Below, one piece after another: positions 44,062 to 51,720 of a stretch of 64,000 nucleotides of DNA; the stretch's first letter is position 1; the number at the start of each line of letters is the position of its first letter. The DNA is from Streptomyces fradiae (GTDB lineage Bacteria; Actinomycetota; Actinomycetes; Streptomycetales; Streptomycetaceae): assembly GCF_041270065.1 (NCBI RefSeq), contig NZ_CP065958.1, forward strand, positions 6,386,001 to 6,450,000, written 5' to 3'. The position numbers and the translations under genes are program-made. Below the pieces are notes generated by a model. The model searched no databases. It saw only the letters and a list, made by a program, of their open reading frames with translations, and was not told the origin of the DNA.

Positions 44062-44089
44062 TGTCACATCTCTGCGGTCGCGATCCGTC
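44062..44089 (+). promoter_or_regulatory. Candidate ECF41-dependent promoter of the NmrA-like gene
   Basis: TGTCACA (44062-44068), a 17-bp spacer and CGTC (44086-44089) match the ECF41 promoter form. The predicted transcript starts about 40 nt before the ATG at 44136. The rest of the 257-bp gap holds the repeated GAGCGGGCCC (44040-44060) and no gene. Confidence 0.65.
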
Positions 44090-44135
44090 CCCTTTCTGTC
44101 GGACGATGCAGAGAGAGACAGAGAGGTTCATCGCG

Positions 44136-44921
44136 ATGAGCACGGAGAACGTGTCGCAGAACGTTTCGCGGAACGTGCCGCACACCATCCTGGTCACCGG
44201 CGGTACCGGCACCCTGGGCCGGATCGTCACCGAGCGGCTGCGGACGGCCGGACACCAGGTGCGGGTGCTCAGCCGGCACTCCCGGCCCTTCGCCGTCGAC
44301 CTGCGCGAGGGCGGGCCCGGTCTTGACGCGGCCCTGGACGGCGTCGACACCGTCGTGCACTGCGCCAGCAGCCCGCGCGGCGGCGACGAGGACGCGGCCC
44401 GCAACCTGGTGGCGGCGGCCGGCCGGGCCGGCGTCCGCCATCTGGTCTACATCTCGATCGTCGGCGTCGACCGCGTGCCGTTCCCCTACTACCGCACCAA
44501 GTTCGCGGTCGAGAGGATCGTCGAGCAGTCCGGACTCGGCTGGACGGTCCTGCGCACCACCCAGTTCCACGACCTGGTCCACCAGGTGCTCGCCGCCCTC
44601 GCGAAGTCGCCGGTCATGCCGTACTTCTCCGGGATCTCCGACCAGCCGATCGAGGTGGCCGAGGTCGCCGACCGCCTCGCCGAACTGGCCGCCGGCCCGC
44701 CCGCCGGACTGGTGCCGGAGATGGGCGGCCCCGAGGTGCGCACCTTCGCCGACCTGGCCCGCGCCTACCTGGCGGCGAGTGGGCGGAGGCGTGCGCTGCT
44801 GCCCGTACGGCTCCCGGGGAAGACGTACCGGGCGTTCGCCGCGGGTGGGCACCTGACGCCGGAACGGGCGGTGGGGAAGGGGACGTTCGAGGACTTCCTG
44901 GCGGCGAGGAGGAAGGCGTAG
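44136..44921 (+). CDS. NmrA-like/SDR-a NAD(P)-binding protein
   Basis: 261 residues. The ATG at 44136 was chosen over 44106 because GAGAGG lies upstream and the extra residues are non-conserved. VTGGTGTLGRIV cofactor motif (about 18-29), YRTKFAVERIVEQSGLGWTVLR and the terminal AGGHLTPERAVGKGTFEDFL. Similar epimerase/oxidoreductases are members of the COE set controlled by ECF41 sigma factors. No catalytic YxxxK-type dyad is obvious beyond Y-RTK. The substrate is unknown. Confidence 0.88.
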   Translation: MSTENVSQNVSRNVPHTILVTGGTGTLGRIVTERLRTAGHQVRVLSRHSRPFAVDLREGGPGLDAALDGVDTVVHCASSPRGGDEDAARNLVAAAGRAGVRHLVYISIVGVDRVPFPYYRTKFAVERIVEQSGLGWTVLRTTQFHDLVHQVLAALAKSPVMPYFSGISDQPIEVAEVADRLAELAAGPPAGLVPEMGGPEVRTFADLARAYLAASGRRRALLPVRLPGKTYRAFAAGGHLTPERAVGKGTFEDFLAARRKA

Positions 44922-44939
44922 GCAGGGGTTTCCCTCAGC

Positions 44940-45293
44940 TCAGCGGAAGGTGTGGACGAGCTCGATCGCGCCGACGATGTGCGCGTTGAACTCGTCCAGC
45001 TCCTCCGCCGGCACCCACAGCTCCAGGATCGTCCGCCCGCCGGCCTGCTGCACCGGGTAGCGGGCCAGGAAGGCGGTGTCGACCTCGAAGCGGGTCACGT
45101 GACCGACGCCGCTGTGCTTCACGTTCCAGTCGCGGGCGATCCGGATCGCGTAGTCCTCGTTGAGGACGGGGTAGAAGATCGGCTGCTCCGGGAGCCGGGG
45201 CGGCCACGCCTTCCAGTCGAGGGCGCGCACGAGATCCAGCTCTTCGGGGCCGGTGGGGCGCCAGAGGGTGGTGGTCGCGCGGCGGCTGGTCAT
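44940..45293 (-). CDS. Small protein of the ADP-ribosylation/crystallin J1-labelled family
   Basis: 117 residues from the ATG at 45293. Conserved features are LWRPTGPEELDLVRAL, PPRLPEQPIFYPVLNEDYA, IARDWN, VTRFEVDTAFLARY and LWVPAEELDEFN. This matches a widespread small family that is often given the crystallin J1 label without any experimental basis. No catalytic residues can be named. Upstream, CGATACGG (45310-45317) and CCGTATCG (45333-45340) form an inverted repeat that could be an operator. Confidence 0.75.
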   Translation of the reverse strand: MTSRRATTTLWRPTGPEELDLVRALDWKAWPPRLPEQPIFYPVLNEDYAIRIARDWNVKHSGVGHVTRFEVDTAFLARYPVQQAGGRTILELWVPAEELDEFNAHIVGAIELVHTFR

Positions 45294-45358
45294 GGTGTCG
45301 CTCTCGGTTCGATACGGGAGGGGGAGCCGTGACCGTATCGGGGCGGGCGCGGTGGGAG

Positions 45359-45381
45359 CCACCGGGTTTCGGGCCCGGTGG
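45359..45381 (-). terminator. Hairpin after the VOC gene
   Basis: CCACCGGG (45359-45366) pairs with CCCGGTGG (45374-45381), just past the stop of the leftward VOC gene at 45388. An 8-bp stem, so a moderate terminator. Confidence 0.5.
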
Positions 45382-45387
45382 GGGCTT

Positions 45388-45804
45388 TCAGGAGCCTGCA
45401 CCGGCCGGCTGCAGGAGGTCCCAGCGGTTGCCGTACAGGTCCTCGAAGACGGCGACCGAGCCGTACGGCTCGTGGCGCGGCTCCTCCAGGAAGCGCACCC
45501 CGGCGGCGGTCATCCGCGCGTGGTCGCGGGCGAAGTCGTCGGTGTGCAGGAAGAACCCGACCCGGCCGCCCGTCTGCGCGCCGACCGCCGCGGCCTGCGC
45601 CTCGCCCTTGGCGCGGGCGAGCAGCAGCCCGGTGCCGTGCGCGCCCGCGCCCCGGGGCCGTACGACGACCCAGCGGGTGCCGTCGCCGCGGTCGGTGTCC
45701 TCGGCGAGCTCGAAGCCGAGGGCGCGGGTGTAGAAGTCGACGGCCTCGTCGTAGTCGCGGACGACGAGGGTGACGAGGGCGAGGGCGGGCAGCGTGGCGT
45801 CCAT
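45388..45804 (-). CDS. VOC-family (glyoxalase/bleomycin-resistance-like) protein
   Basis: 138 residues. Two VOC modules: LALVTLVVRDYDEAVDFYTRALGF (about 9-31 in parts) and GFFLHTDDFARDHARM to GSVAVFEDLYGNRWDLLQP. It has the metal-type residues His and Glu at the expected strand ends (HTDD; FEDLYGNRWD). It may bind or modify small electrophiles or drugs. Similar layout to the other VOC gene in the window, but only distantly related. Confidence 0.85.
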   Translation of the reverse strand: MDATLPALALVTLVVRDYDEAVDFYTRALGFELAEDTDRGDGTRWVVVRPRGAGAHGTGLLLARAKGEAQAAAVGAQTGGRVGFFLHTDDFARDHARMTAAGVRFLEEPRHEPYGSVAVFEDLYGNRWDLLQPAGAGS

Positions 45805-45856
45805 GGGGGCAGGTTATACGTATGATGCCGCTTCTGTGGGCGCACGCGCCCGCGCG

Positions 45857-46702
45857 TCAGGCGGTCTTCCGGCCCCAGGCGGAGATCAGCGGCGAGGTGG
45901 TCAGGTCGAGCCGGCCCGCGGTGACGCTCGCGAGATGCCGGTCGACCTCCTCGTCGGTCGCGAGGCCCGCCGCCACGAGCCGGGCGCGCACCTGGCGTAC
46001 GGTCGCCGCCTCCAGGGCGTCGCAGACGGGCGAGGTGACCGGGAAGTACGCGTCGGCGGCCACGTCCGTCAGGCCCGCCTCGCGCAGCAGCCGGGGGAGC
46101 TTCCTGCCGTACGCCAGGTCGGCGCCGCGCTCCGCCAGCAGCGTGCGGAATCCGCGCCGCAGCTTGTTGGCGAGCGCCTGCTCGGGGCCATACTCGTCCA
46201 GGCAGATCAGCGGCTGGGCGGCCGGGTCCGCGTCCTCCACGAGCAGCCAACCGCCCGGCCGCAGCGCCCCGACCATCGCACGCAACGCCCGGTCCCGGTC
46301 GGCCACATGCACCAGGACGAGCCGCGCGTGAACCAGGTCGAAGCCCCCGCCGGGCGGGGCGTCCCGGCCCACGTCATGCCGCAGCACCTCGACCTGGGCG
46401 GGCATGGGTGCGGCCGCCGTCCACGACGTGTCGATGTCGGTCGCGACGACCCGCCCCCGCGCCCCTACCCGCCCCGCCAGCCACTTCACCACCGAGGTCC
46501 CGCCCGCCCCGACCTCCCAGCACCGCCACCCGGGCGCGATCCCCAGTTCCGCGATGTGCCGGAAGGTCGTCGAGTCGAAGAGCGCCCCGAGCGCGTCGAA
46601 GCGGTCACCGGCCTCGGGCTGCGCGTTGTCGAGGAGGTAGCGGGGAGGGACGGGCGGGGTGGGGGTCCCAGGGGTCCCGGGGGTTTCGGGGGAGTGCGTC
46701 AC
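45857..46702 (-). CDS. Class I SAM-dependent methyltransferase
   Basis: 281 residues. The N-terminal Pro/Thr-rich leader precedes WEVGAGGTSVVKWLAG (motif I, about 61-76), VVATDID, HDVGRDAPPGGGFDLVHARLVLVHV and LRPGGWLLVEDADP. The C-terminal cap has RRGFRTLLAERGADLAYG. The substrate is unknown. The region 46703-46875 upstream holds no gene that I can support. Confidence 0.87.
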   Translation of the reverse strand: MTHSPETPGTPGTPTPPVPPRYLLDNAQPEAGDRFDALGALFDSTTFRHIAELGIAPGWRCWEVGAGGTSVVKWLAGRVGARGRVVATDIDTSWTAAAPMPAQVEVLRHDVGRDAPPGGGFDLVHARLVLVHVADRDRALRAMVGALRPGGWLLVEDADPAAQPLICLDEYGPEQALANKLRRGFRTLLAERGADLAYGRKLPRLLREAGLTDVAADAYFPVTSPVCDALEAATVRQVRARLVAAGLATDEEVDRHLASVTAGRLDLTTSPLISAWGRKTA

Positions 46703-46875
46703 GGAGGGATTCTCCCGCTCGGGGGGCGGCGGGCGCGGGTCGGAGGCGCGCCGGCGCGCCAGACCCGGCGACCCCGGCCAGGCTGGCGGCCTCAGCCCGT
46801 CGGCCGTGACCTGGCCGGCCCGGCGGCCGGTACATCGGTCAGATCGCCCCGACTCCCCATGGCTGTCTCAACGAA

Positions 46876-47112
46876 TCACGCGCTCGGCGGACGCGGCTCT
46901 CGATCGATCCGCTCGGCGCCCGCCAGCAGCTCCGGGTGCAGCCGGCGTCTGGCGCTGAACAGCTCGATGCCCAGAAGTCGTCCGTGTGAGTCGTAGTCGA
47001 GAATCGCCGTGTCGTCCTCGGCAGGTACCTGCCGGACGGCCTCACCTGGGGCGATGCTGTCGACAAGGTAGATGTACGCCATATTCGCTGATGCGTCGTA
47101 TGTGACCCGCAT
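46876..47112 (-). CDS. DUF2283 protein
   Basis: 78 residues from the ATG at 47112. The DUF2283 signature is clear: RVTYDASANMAYIYLVD, AEDDTAILDYDSHGRLLGIELFSAR. DUF2283 proteins are often the small partner of a DUF4258-type toxin-like gene. No such partner is next to it here, so it is a solitary or orphaned member. It is followed upstream by an IS-end-like sequence (47172-47208). Confidence 0.85.
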   Translation of the reverse strand: MRVTYDASANMAYIYLVDSIAPGEAVRQVPAEDDTAILDYDSHGRLLGIELFSARRRLHPELLAGAERIDREPRPPSA

Positions 47113-47194
47113 GACCGGCCTTCCCCGTTGTTCACCGACCTGCGGTCTCAGGTCCAGGTCTTCCGGAGAGCGTACTGACGTCAAAAGATCGCCA

Positions 47195-47207
47195 GGACAG
47201 GCCCTAG
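47195..47207 (+). repeat. Possible insertion-element end remnant
   Basis: GGACAGGCCCTAG at 47195-47207 recurs in reverse orientation at 13594-13606 between the two TIGR04222-type genes. The adjoining GACGTCAAAAGATCGCCA (47178-47194 area) is unusually A-rich here. CTAG is a common target/terminal motif for IS5-group elements in Streptomyces. No transposase is present. This is a weak inference. Confidence 0.3.
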
Positions 47208-47239
47208 TGGCTCCGCCCCCCGATGGGACAATGCCCCGC

Positions 47240-47878
47240 ATGGACGCGCGGGAACTCGAACGGCTCGCCGGGCGGGCGCGGCGGCTCGCCGAGGGCGGGG
47301 GTCGGGACGGGCGGCGGCGGGTGCTTGGGATTGTCGGGCCGCCCGGGGTCGGGAAGTCGACGCTGGCCGGGCGGCTGATCGCCCGGCTCGACGGGCTGGC
47401 CGTGCTGGTGCCCATGGACGGGTTCCATCTGGCGCAGGCCGAGCTGGAGCGGCTCGGGCGGGCCGGGCGGAAGGGGGCGCCCGACACGTTCGATGCCGCC
47501 GGGTACGTGGCGCTGCTCGCCAGGATCCGGGCGGCCGAACCCGGTGTCACCGTGTACGCGCCCGCCTTCGACCGGGGTCTGGAGGAGCCGGTCGCGGGAG
47601 CGATAGCCGTACCGCCCGAGGTGCCCCTCGTCATCACCGAGGGCAACTACCTGCTGCATGACGAGGGCCCGTGGGCCGCCGTACGCCCGCTCCTCGACGA
47701 GGCCTGGTACCTGGACCTGGACGACCGGCGCCGGGTGCCGCGGCTGGTCGCCCGGCACGTGCGCTTCGGCAAGGAGCAGGCCCACGCCGAACGCTGGGTC
47801 GCCGAGTCCGACGAGGCCAACGCCCGGCTCGTCGCGCGCGGCCGGGACCGCGCCCATCTCGTCGTACGGATGGAGTGA
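47240..47878 (+). CDS. P-loop nucleoside/nucleotide kinase-family protein
   Basis: 212 residues from the ATG at 47240; another ATG lies 9 nt upstream. Walker A GIVGPPGVGKSTLAGRL (about 28-44), the substrate segment VPMDGFHLAQAELE, TFDAAGYVALLAR and the lid LDDRRRVPRLVARHVRFGK are typical of the uridine-kinase/PanK-like (frcK) group. The phosphate acceptor, perhaps a sugar or nucleoside, is unknown. The next gene starts 35 bp downstream. Confidence 0.87.
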   Translation: MDARELERLAGRARRLAEGGGRDGRRRVLGIVGPPGVGKSTLAGRLIARLDGLAVLVPMDGFHLAQAELERLGRAGRKGAPDTFDAAGYVALLARIRAAEPGVTVYAPAFDRGLEEPVAGAIAVPPEVPLVITEGNYLLHDEGPWAAVRPLLDEAWYLDLDDRRRVPRLVARHVRFGKEQAHAERWVAESDEANARLVARGRDRAHLVVRME

Positions 47879-47913
47879 ACTCCCGTACCCCAGCGTCTGG
47901 TTATCCTCGGCGG

Positions 47914-48483
47914 GTGACCCACGCCCCGGCGCTCCTCGTCATCGACATGCAGAACGCCCTCGCCGCCATCGCCCACCGCGCGGACGAGACCGTCGCCGTC
48001 ATCGCCGGCCTCCGGGCCCGGGCGCGGGCCGCCGGCGTCCCCGTGATCACCGTCCAGCACCGCGGCGGCGACCTCGAACCCGGCACGGAGGGCTGGCGGA
48101 TCGTCCCCGAACTCGCCCCGGCGGACGGCGAGACGGTGATCGCCAAGACCAGCGCCGACAGCTTCCTCGACACCGGCCTCGACGCGGCCCTGCGCGCCCT
48201 CGGCACCACTGAACTGCTCGTCACCGGCTTCGCCACCGAGATCTGCGTCGACACCACCGCCCGCCAGGCCCTCAGCCGCCGCTACGACCTCGTGCTCGTC
48301 GCCGACGGCCACACCACCTCCGTGCGGGAGCCGGGCTCGGGGCCGTACGCCGCGCCCGACGCGTCCGTCGCCCACCACAACGAGATCTTCCGCCACCTGG
48401 ACTTCCCCGGCCGGTCCGTACGCGTCCTGGCCGCCGCCGACGTGGACTTCAGCCCGCCGTCTGCAGGGACATCGCGCGGCTGA
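47914..48483 (+). CDS. Cysteine hydrolase, isochorismatase-like
   Basis: 189 residues from a GTG. Catalytic triad Asp in LLVIDMQNAL (about residue 11), Lys in VIAKTSADSF (about 76) and Cys in TGFATEICVDTTARQA (about 112). It follows the isochorismatase/nicotinamidase fold; the amide or ester substrate is unknown. The 3' end overlaps the convergent amidotransferase-like gene by 35 bp. Confidence 0.9.
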   Translation: MTHAPALLVIDMQNALAAIAHRADETVAVIAGLRARARAAGVPVITVQHRGGDLEPGTEGWRIVPELAPADGETVIAKTSADSFLDTGLDAALRALGTTELLVTGFATEICVDTTARQALSRRYDLVLVADGHTTSVREPGSGPYAAPDASVAHHNEIFRHLDFPGRSVRVLAAADVDFSPPSAGTSRG

Positions 48484-49228
48484 CGGCCGCCCGCGCCAGG
48501 GCTCGGACGATCGGGTGCGGGCGCGAGCCGTCGCCGGCCAGCTCCGGCTGGAAGAGGGTGGCCAGGAAGAAGGGGTGGCCGGGGAGTTCCGCGATCCGGA
48601 CCTGACCGTCGTCGTCCACGCCCGTGAAGCGCATCCCGTGCGCCTCCAGGGTGTCCAGATGGCGGCTGTCCGGACCGTAGTTGCAGTGGTAGCGCTCGGT
48701 GGACCGCTCGGCGCCGAGCACCGACTCCGCGAGCGAGCCGGGCGTCACCCGTACCGCGCCCTCGTGCCCGACGAGCGAGCAGGCGAGCGGCGCGATCAGC
48801 AGGTCGCCGGTGTCGGCCGCCGGGTCGTTCTCGGCGTGCGCGGCGCGGGGCAGGCCGCAGACGTCCCGCGCGTACTCGATCAGCGCGTGCTGGAAGCCCG
48901 CGCAGGTTCCGAGGAACGGAACGCCCTCCTCGCGCGCCGTGCGGATCGCGGCCAGCGCACCCTCCTCGCTCTCGTACGGGCTGCCCGGCAGCAGCCACAC
49001 CGCGTCGAAACCCGACACCGCGCCGGGCTCGGCCGCGTCGCCGCTGCGGATCCAGTACGCGTCGAGGACGAGGCCGTCCTGCTCGGCGAGCGCGTCGAGG
49101 AGGAGCGGGATGCGGACATGGGACTTGACGTGCGGGGAGCGGTCGCCGACCAGGGCGATCCGGGGCGTGCGGGCGGGGGCGTCGTACGGGGCGTCGTATG
49201 CGGCGTTCATGGAGTTCATGGAGTTCAT
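48449..49228 (-). CDS. Class I glutamine amidotransferase-like protein (CTP-synthase-related)
   Basis: 259 residues from the first of three in-frame ATGs (49228, 49219, 49210) created by a 9-bp tandem repeat. The GATase fold has the nucleophile in FLGTCAGFQHALIEY (Cys near 111) and the terminal acid in FLATLFQPE; the catalytic His is not in the usual H-x-E form. It matches the CTP-synthase C-terminal-related family without the synthetase domain. The reaction is unknown. Confidence 0.82.
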   Translation of the reverse strand: MNSMNSMNAAYDAPYDAPARTPRIALVGDRSPHVKSHVRIPLLLDALAEQDGLVLDAYWIRSGDAAEPGAVSGFDAVWLLPGSPYESEEGALAAIRTAREEGVPFLGTCAGFQHALIEYARDVCGLPRAAHAENDPAADTGDLLIAPLACSLVGHEGAVRVTPGSLAESVLGAERSTERYHCNYGPDSRHLDTLEAHGMRFTGVDDDGQVRIAELPGHPFFLATLFQPELAGDGSRPHPIVRALARAAVSRAMSLQTAG

Positions 49229-49229
49229 G
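49205..49229 (-). repeat. 9-bp tandem repeat generating three start codons
   Basis: On the plus strand GTTCATGGA occurs at 49205-49213 and 49214-49222, followed by GTTCATG at 49223-49229. In the gene it reads ATG AAC TCC repeated, giving three possible starts (MNS-MNS-MN). Next to it a 12-bp near-repeat encodes AYDAPYDAP. Confidence 0.9.
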
Positions 49230-49328
49230 CTGGCCGGGTCCCGCCGTTCACGTCCAACGATGATTCCTGCACTCTCCATCACGGATGCTTATGGGCCTTC
49301 CCCCCGGCCCGCCGGATAGGGTGCCGCC

Positions 49329-49862
49329 ATGAACAACGACGACTGGGAGCAGCGCCTCGCCGACCGCTGGGCCGAACTCGACGCGTACGAGAAGGACCAG
49401 GACCCGGCCGGTTTCCGCGCCCGGATCGCCGAACTCGCCGCCGAGCTCCCCGAGGACGACCCGGTCGCCCTGTTCGAGCAGGGCGCCGCCCACGACTCGA
49501 CGGGCGAGCCCGAGCAGGCCGTCCGGTTCTACCGGCGGGCCCTCGACGGCGGGCTCACCGGCCTGCGCCGCCGCCGTGCCGTCATCCAGCTCGCCAGCAG
49601 CCTGCGCAACCTCGGCCGCCCCGACCTCAGCGTCGAACTCCTCACCGAGGAGCGCGCCATCCCCGCCGACCGGCTCGACGCCGACGAGACCGCGCTGTCC
49701 GCCGCCGTCGACGGCTTCCTCGCCCTCGCGCTCGCCGACACCGGCCGCGAGCGCGAAGCCGCCTCGCTCGCGCTCGGCGCGCTGGCCCCGCTGCTGCCGC
49801 GCTACAACCGCTCCCTCGCGTACTACGCCCGCGATCTGCTCAAGACCGCCGGGCCGTCCTGA
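49329..49862 (+). CDS. Tetratricopeptide-repeat protein
   Basis: 177 residues, helical, with about three TPR-like units: VALFEQGAAHDSTGEPEQAVRFYRRALDGGL, given here as its central motif GEPEQAVRFYRRAL; LRNLGRPDLSVELL; and DTGREREAASLALGAL. It matches the short TPR_5-type proteins common in actinobacteria. It is 27 bp upstream of the LysR gene, so the two may be co-transcribed. Confidence 0.85.
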   Translation: MNNDDWEQRLADRWAELDAYEKDQDPAGFRARIAELAAELPEDDPVALFEQGAAHDSTGEPEQAVRFYRRALDGGLTGLRRRRAVIQLASSLRNLGRPDLSVELLTEERAIPADRLDADETALSAAVDGFLALALADTGREREAASLALGALAPLLPRYNRSLAYYARDLLKTAGPS

Positions 49863-49889
49863 GGCAAGGACAGGCAGGCAGCACCGCCG

Positions 49890-50624
49890 ATGGACCCGCA
49901 CCTCCTCCGTACGTACGTGACCGTCGCCCGGCTCGGCTCCTTCTCGGCGGCGGCCCGGGAACTCGGCTACACCCAGTCCGCCGTCTCCCAGCACATCGCC
50001 GCCCTGGAGGCCGACCTCGGCCTGGCGCTGCTCGGCCGGCGGCCGGTCGCGCCCACCCCGGCCGGCGAACGGCTCCTCGAACACGCCGGTTCGCTGCTGT
50101 TGCGGCTCGACGCGGCGCGCGCCGACCTCGCCCGGTACGCGGCCCCGCCGCGCCGCACCCTTACGCTGGCCGCCGCCCCGCTCACCGCGCTCGTGGTCGC
50201 CGAGGAACCCCTGGTCGTCGTCCTGCCCGCCGGCCATCCGCTCGCCGGGCGGCGTGACGGGCTCGACCTCGGCGACCTCGTCGACGCGCGCTGGCTCGAC
50301 GCCCCCGGCGCGGGGCTGCCGCTCGACCGGCTGCGCGCCGCGCAAGGGGCGCCGGGCGGGCACGGCTTCCGGCCGTCGCTGCGGTACGAGGGCACCGACG
50401 TCCGTACGGTCGCCGCGCTCGCCGCCGCCGGGCACGGGCTCGCCCTGCTGCCCCGGTCCGCGGCCGCCTCCGGCCCCGGTGCGGTGCTCGTGCCGCTTGC
50501 CGCGCCCCGCCTCGTACACCGCACCGAGCTTCTGCACGGCGGCCTGCCGCACGGCGGCGAACCGGACGGTCCGGCTGCGGAGTTGCTCGGCCGTCTCGGC
50601 CACCGGGAGACGGCCGCTCGCTAA
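49890..50624 (+). CDS. LysR-family regulator with a shortened effector domain
   Basis: 244 residues, about 50-60 shorter than usual. The N-terminal winged HTH is complete (LLRTYVTVARLGSFSAAARELGYTQSAVSQHI in parts, residues 5-40) with the linker helix. After RRTLTLAAAPLTALVV (about 90-105) the sequence jumps directly to EEPLVVVLPAGHPLAGRRD, so most of the first half of the effector-binding domain is missing. The second half looks normal. Target genes are not evident. Confidence 0.85.
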   Translation: MDPHLLRTYVTVARLGSFSAAARELGYTQSAVSQHIAALEADLGLALLGRRPVAPTPAGERLLEHAGSLLLRLDAARADLARYAAPPRRTLTLAAAPLTALVVAEEPLVVVLPAGHPLAGRRDGLDLGDLVDARWLDAPGAGLPLDRLRAAQGAPGGHGFRPSLRYEGTDVRTVAALAAAGHGLALLPRSAAASGPGAVLVPLAAPRLVHRTELLHGGLPHGGEPDGPAAELLGRLGHRETAAR

Positions 50625-50693
50625 TCTGGCGGGTACGGCGGAAGTGAACGCCGTGCACGGACGGCGGGAACAGGCGACGAAAGGCGGGACGGC

Positions 50694-51647
50694 GTGGGGT
50701 GGTTCCGGCGGGGGCCCAGGCGGGACGGCGACGACGCGCCGCGGGACCCGGAGTTCACGTACTTCTCCGAGCGCGAGGCCGCGCTCTTTCGCAGGGAGGT
50801 GCGAGCGGTCTTCGCCGAACTCGGCCTCGAAGTGACCGTGTACGCCGACTCCGTCACCGACGACTCCGGCCGCCGCTTCGGCCTCGGCAACCTCGCCGCC
50901 GTCTGCCACCAGGACCCGCGCGGCACCCGCATCTGGCCGCGGCTCATCGAGCGCCACGTCCGGCTCGTCGTCCGCGCCCTCGAAGGGCCCTCCGCCCTGG
51001 AGACCCTGCCGCCCGAGCAGATCCGCGCCCAGCTCTATCCGCGGGTCGTCAGCGGCGAGGGCATCGACCCCGGGGCCTTCGGCTACGCCCGTACGGTCGC
51101 CCCCGGGCTGTACGAGGTGCTCGCGCTCGACCTGCCGGAGAGCGTCATGACCCTCACCGACGAGGCCCTGGAACGCCTCGGCGACCCCGTCCGGCTGCGC
51201 GAGCGCGCCATCGACAACCTGCGCGGGCTGCCGGTCGAGGGCCACGAGACCGTCAAGGACGCGGACGGCATGCGCTTCGAGGTCATCCTCGGCGACTCCT
51301 TCTACACGGCGAGCCGGGTCCTCGACCTCGACGCGGTCGTCCGCCGCGTCACCGGCCGCCCGCTCACGGAGGACGGCGCGCTGGTCGCCATGCCCTTCCG
51401 CCACCAGCTGGCCTTCCACCCCATCCGCGACACCACCATCGTCCCCGCCCTCGGCGCGATGGCCTCCTTCGCCGCGTCCGGCTACGAGGACACGCCGGGC
51501 GCCATCAGTCCGTACGTCTTCTGGTGGCGCGCCGGCACCCTCACCCAGCTCAGCGAGCACGCCGAGGACGACGGCCAGCTCCGCATCGTCGTCGGCGACG
51601 ACTTCCAGGCCCTCCTCGAACGCCTCATCGTGCGCGAGCCGGAGTAG
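50694..51647 (+). CDS. Uncharacterised protein (DUF1444-like)
   Basis: 317 residues from a GTG. I recognise no catalytic motif. The N terminus (MGWFRRGPRRDGDDAPRDPE) is charged; then FTYFSEREAALFRREVRAVFAELGLEVTVY...FGLGNLAAVCHQDP resembles the DUF1444-type start. The later part has QLYPRVV, LALDLPESVMTLTDEALE and HPIRDTTIVPALGAM. It is soluble and follows LysR after 69 bp. A Streptomyces-wide protein of unknown role. Confidence 0.65.
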   Translation: MGWFRRGPRRDGDDAPRDPEFTYFSEREAALFRREVRAVFAELGLEVTVYADSVTDDSGRRFGLGNLAAVCHQDPRGTRIWPRLIERHVRLVVRALEGPSALETLPPEQIRAQLYPRVVSGEGIDPGAFGYARTVAPGLYEVLALDLPESVMTLTDEALERLGDPVRLRERAIDNLRGLPVEGHETVKDADGMRFEVILGDSFYTASRVLDLDAVVRRVTGRPLTEDGALVAMPFRHQLAFHPIRDTTIVPALGAMASFAASGYEDTPGAISPYVFWWRAGTLTQLSEHAEDDGQLRIVVGDDFQALLERLIVREPE

Positions 51648-51720
51648 GCGGGCGGAGTAGCCGGGTAGCCGGACCCGGCGGCTCCCGGCAGGATGCTGTA
51701 CGTCGAGGAGGAGATCACCC

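Noticed and set aside
46876..47112. Toxin-antitoxin pair built on the DUF2283 gene
   Set aside because: No DUF4258 or other toxin-like partner is found on either side.
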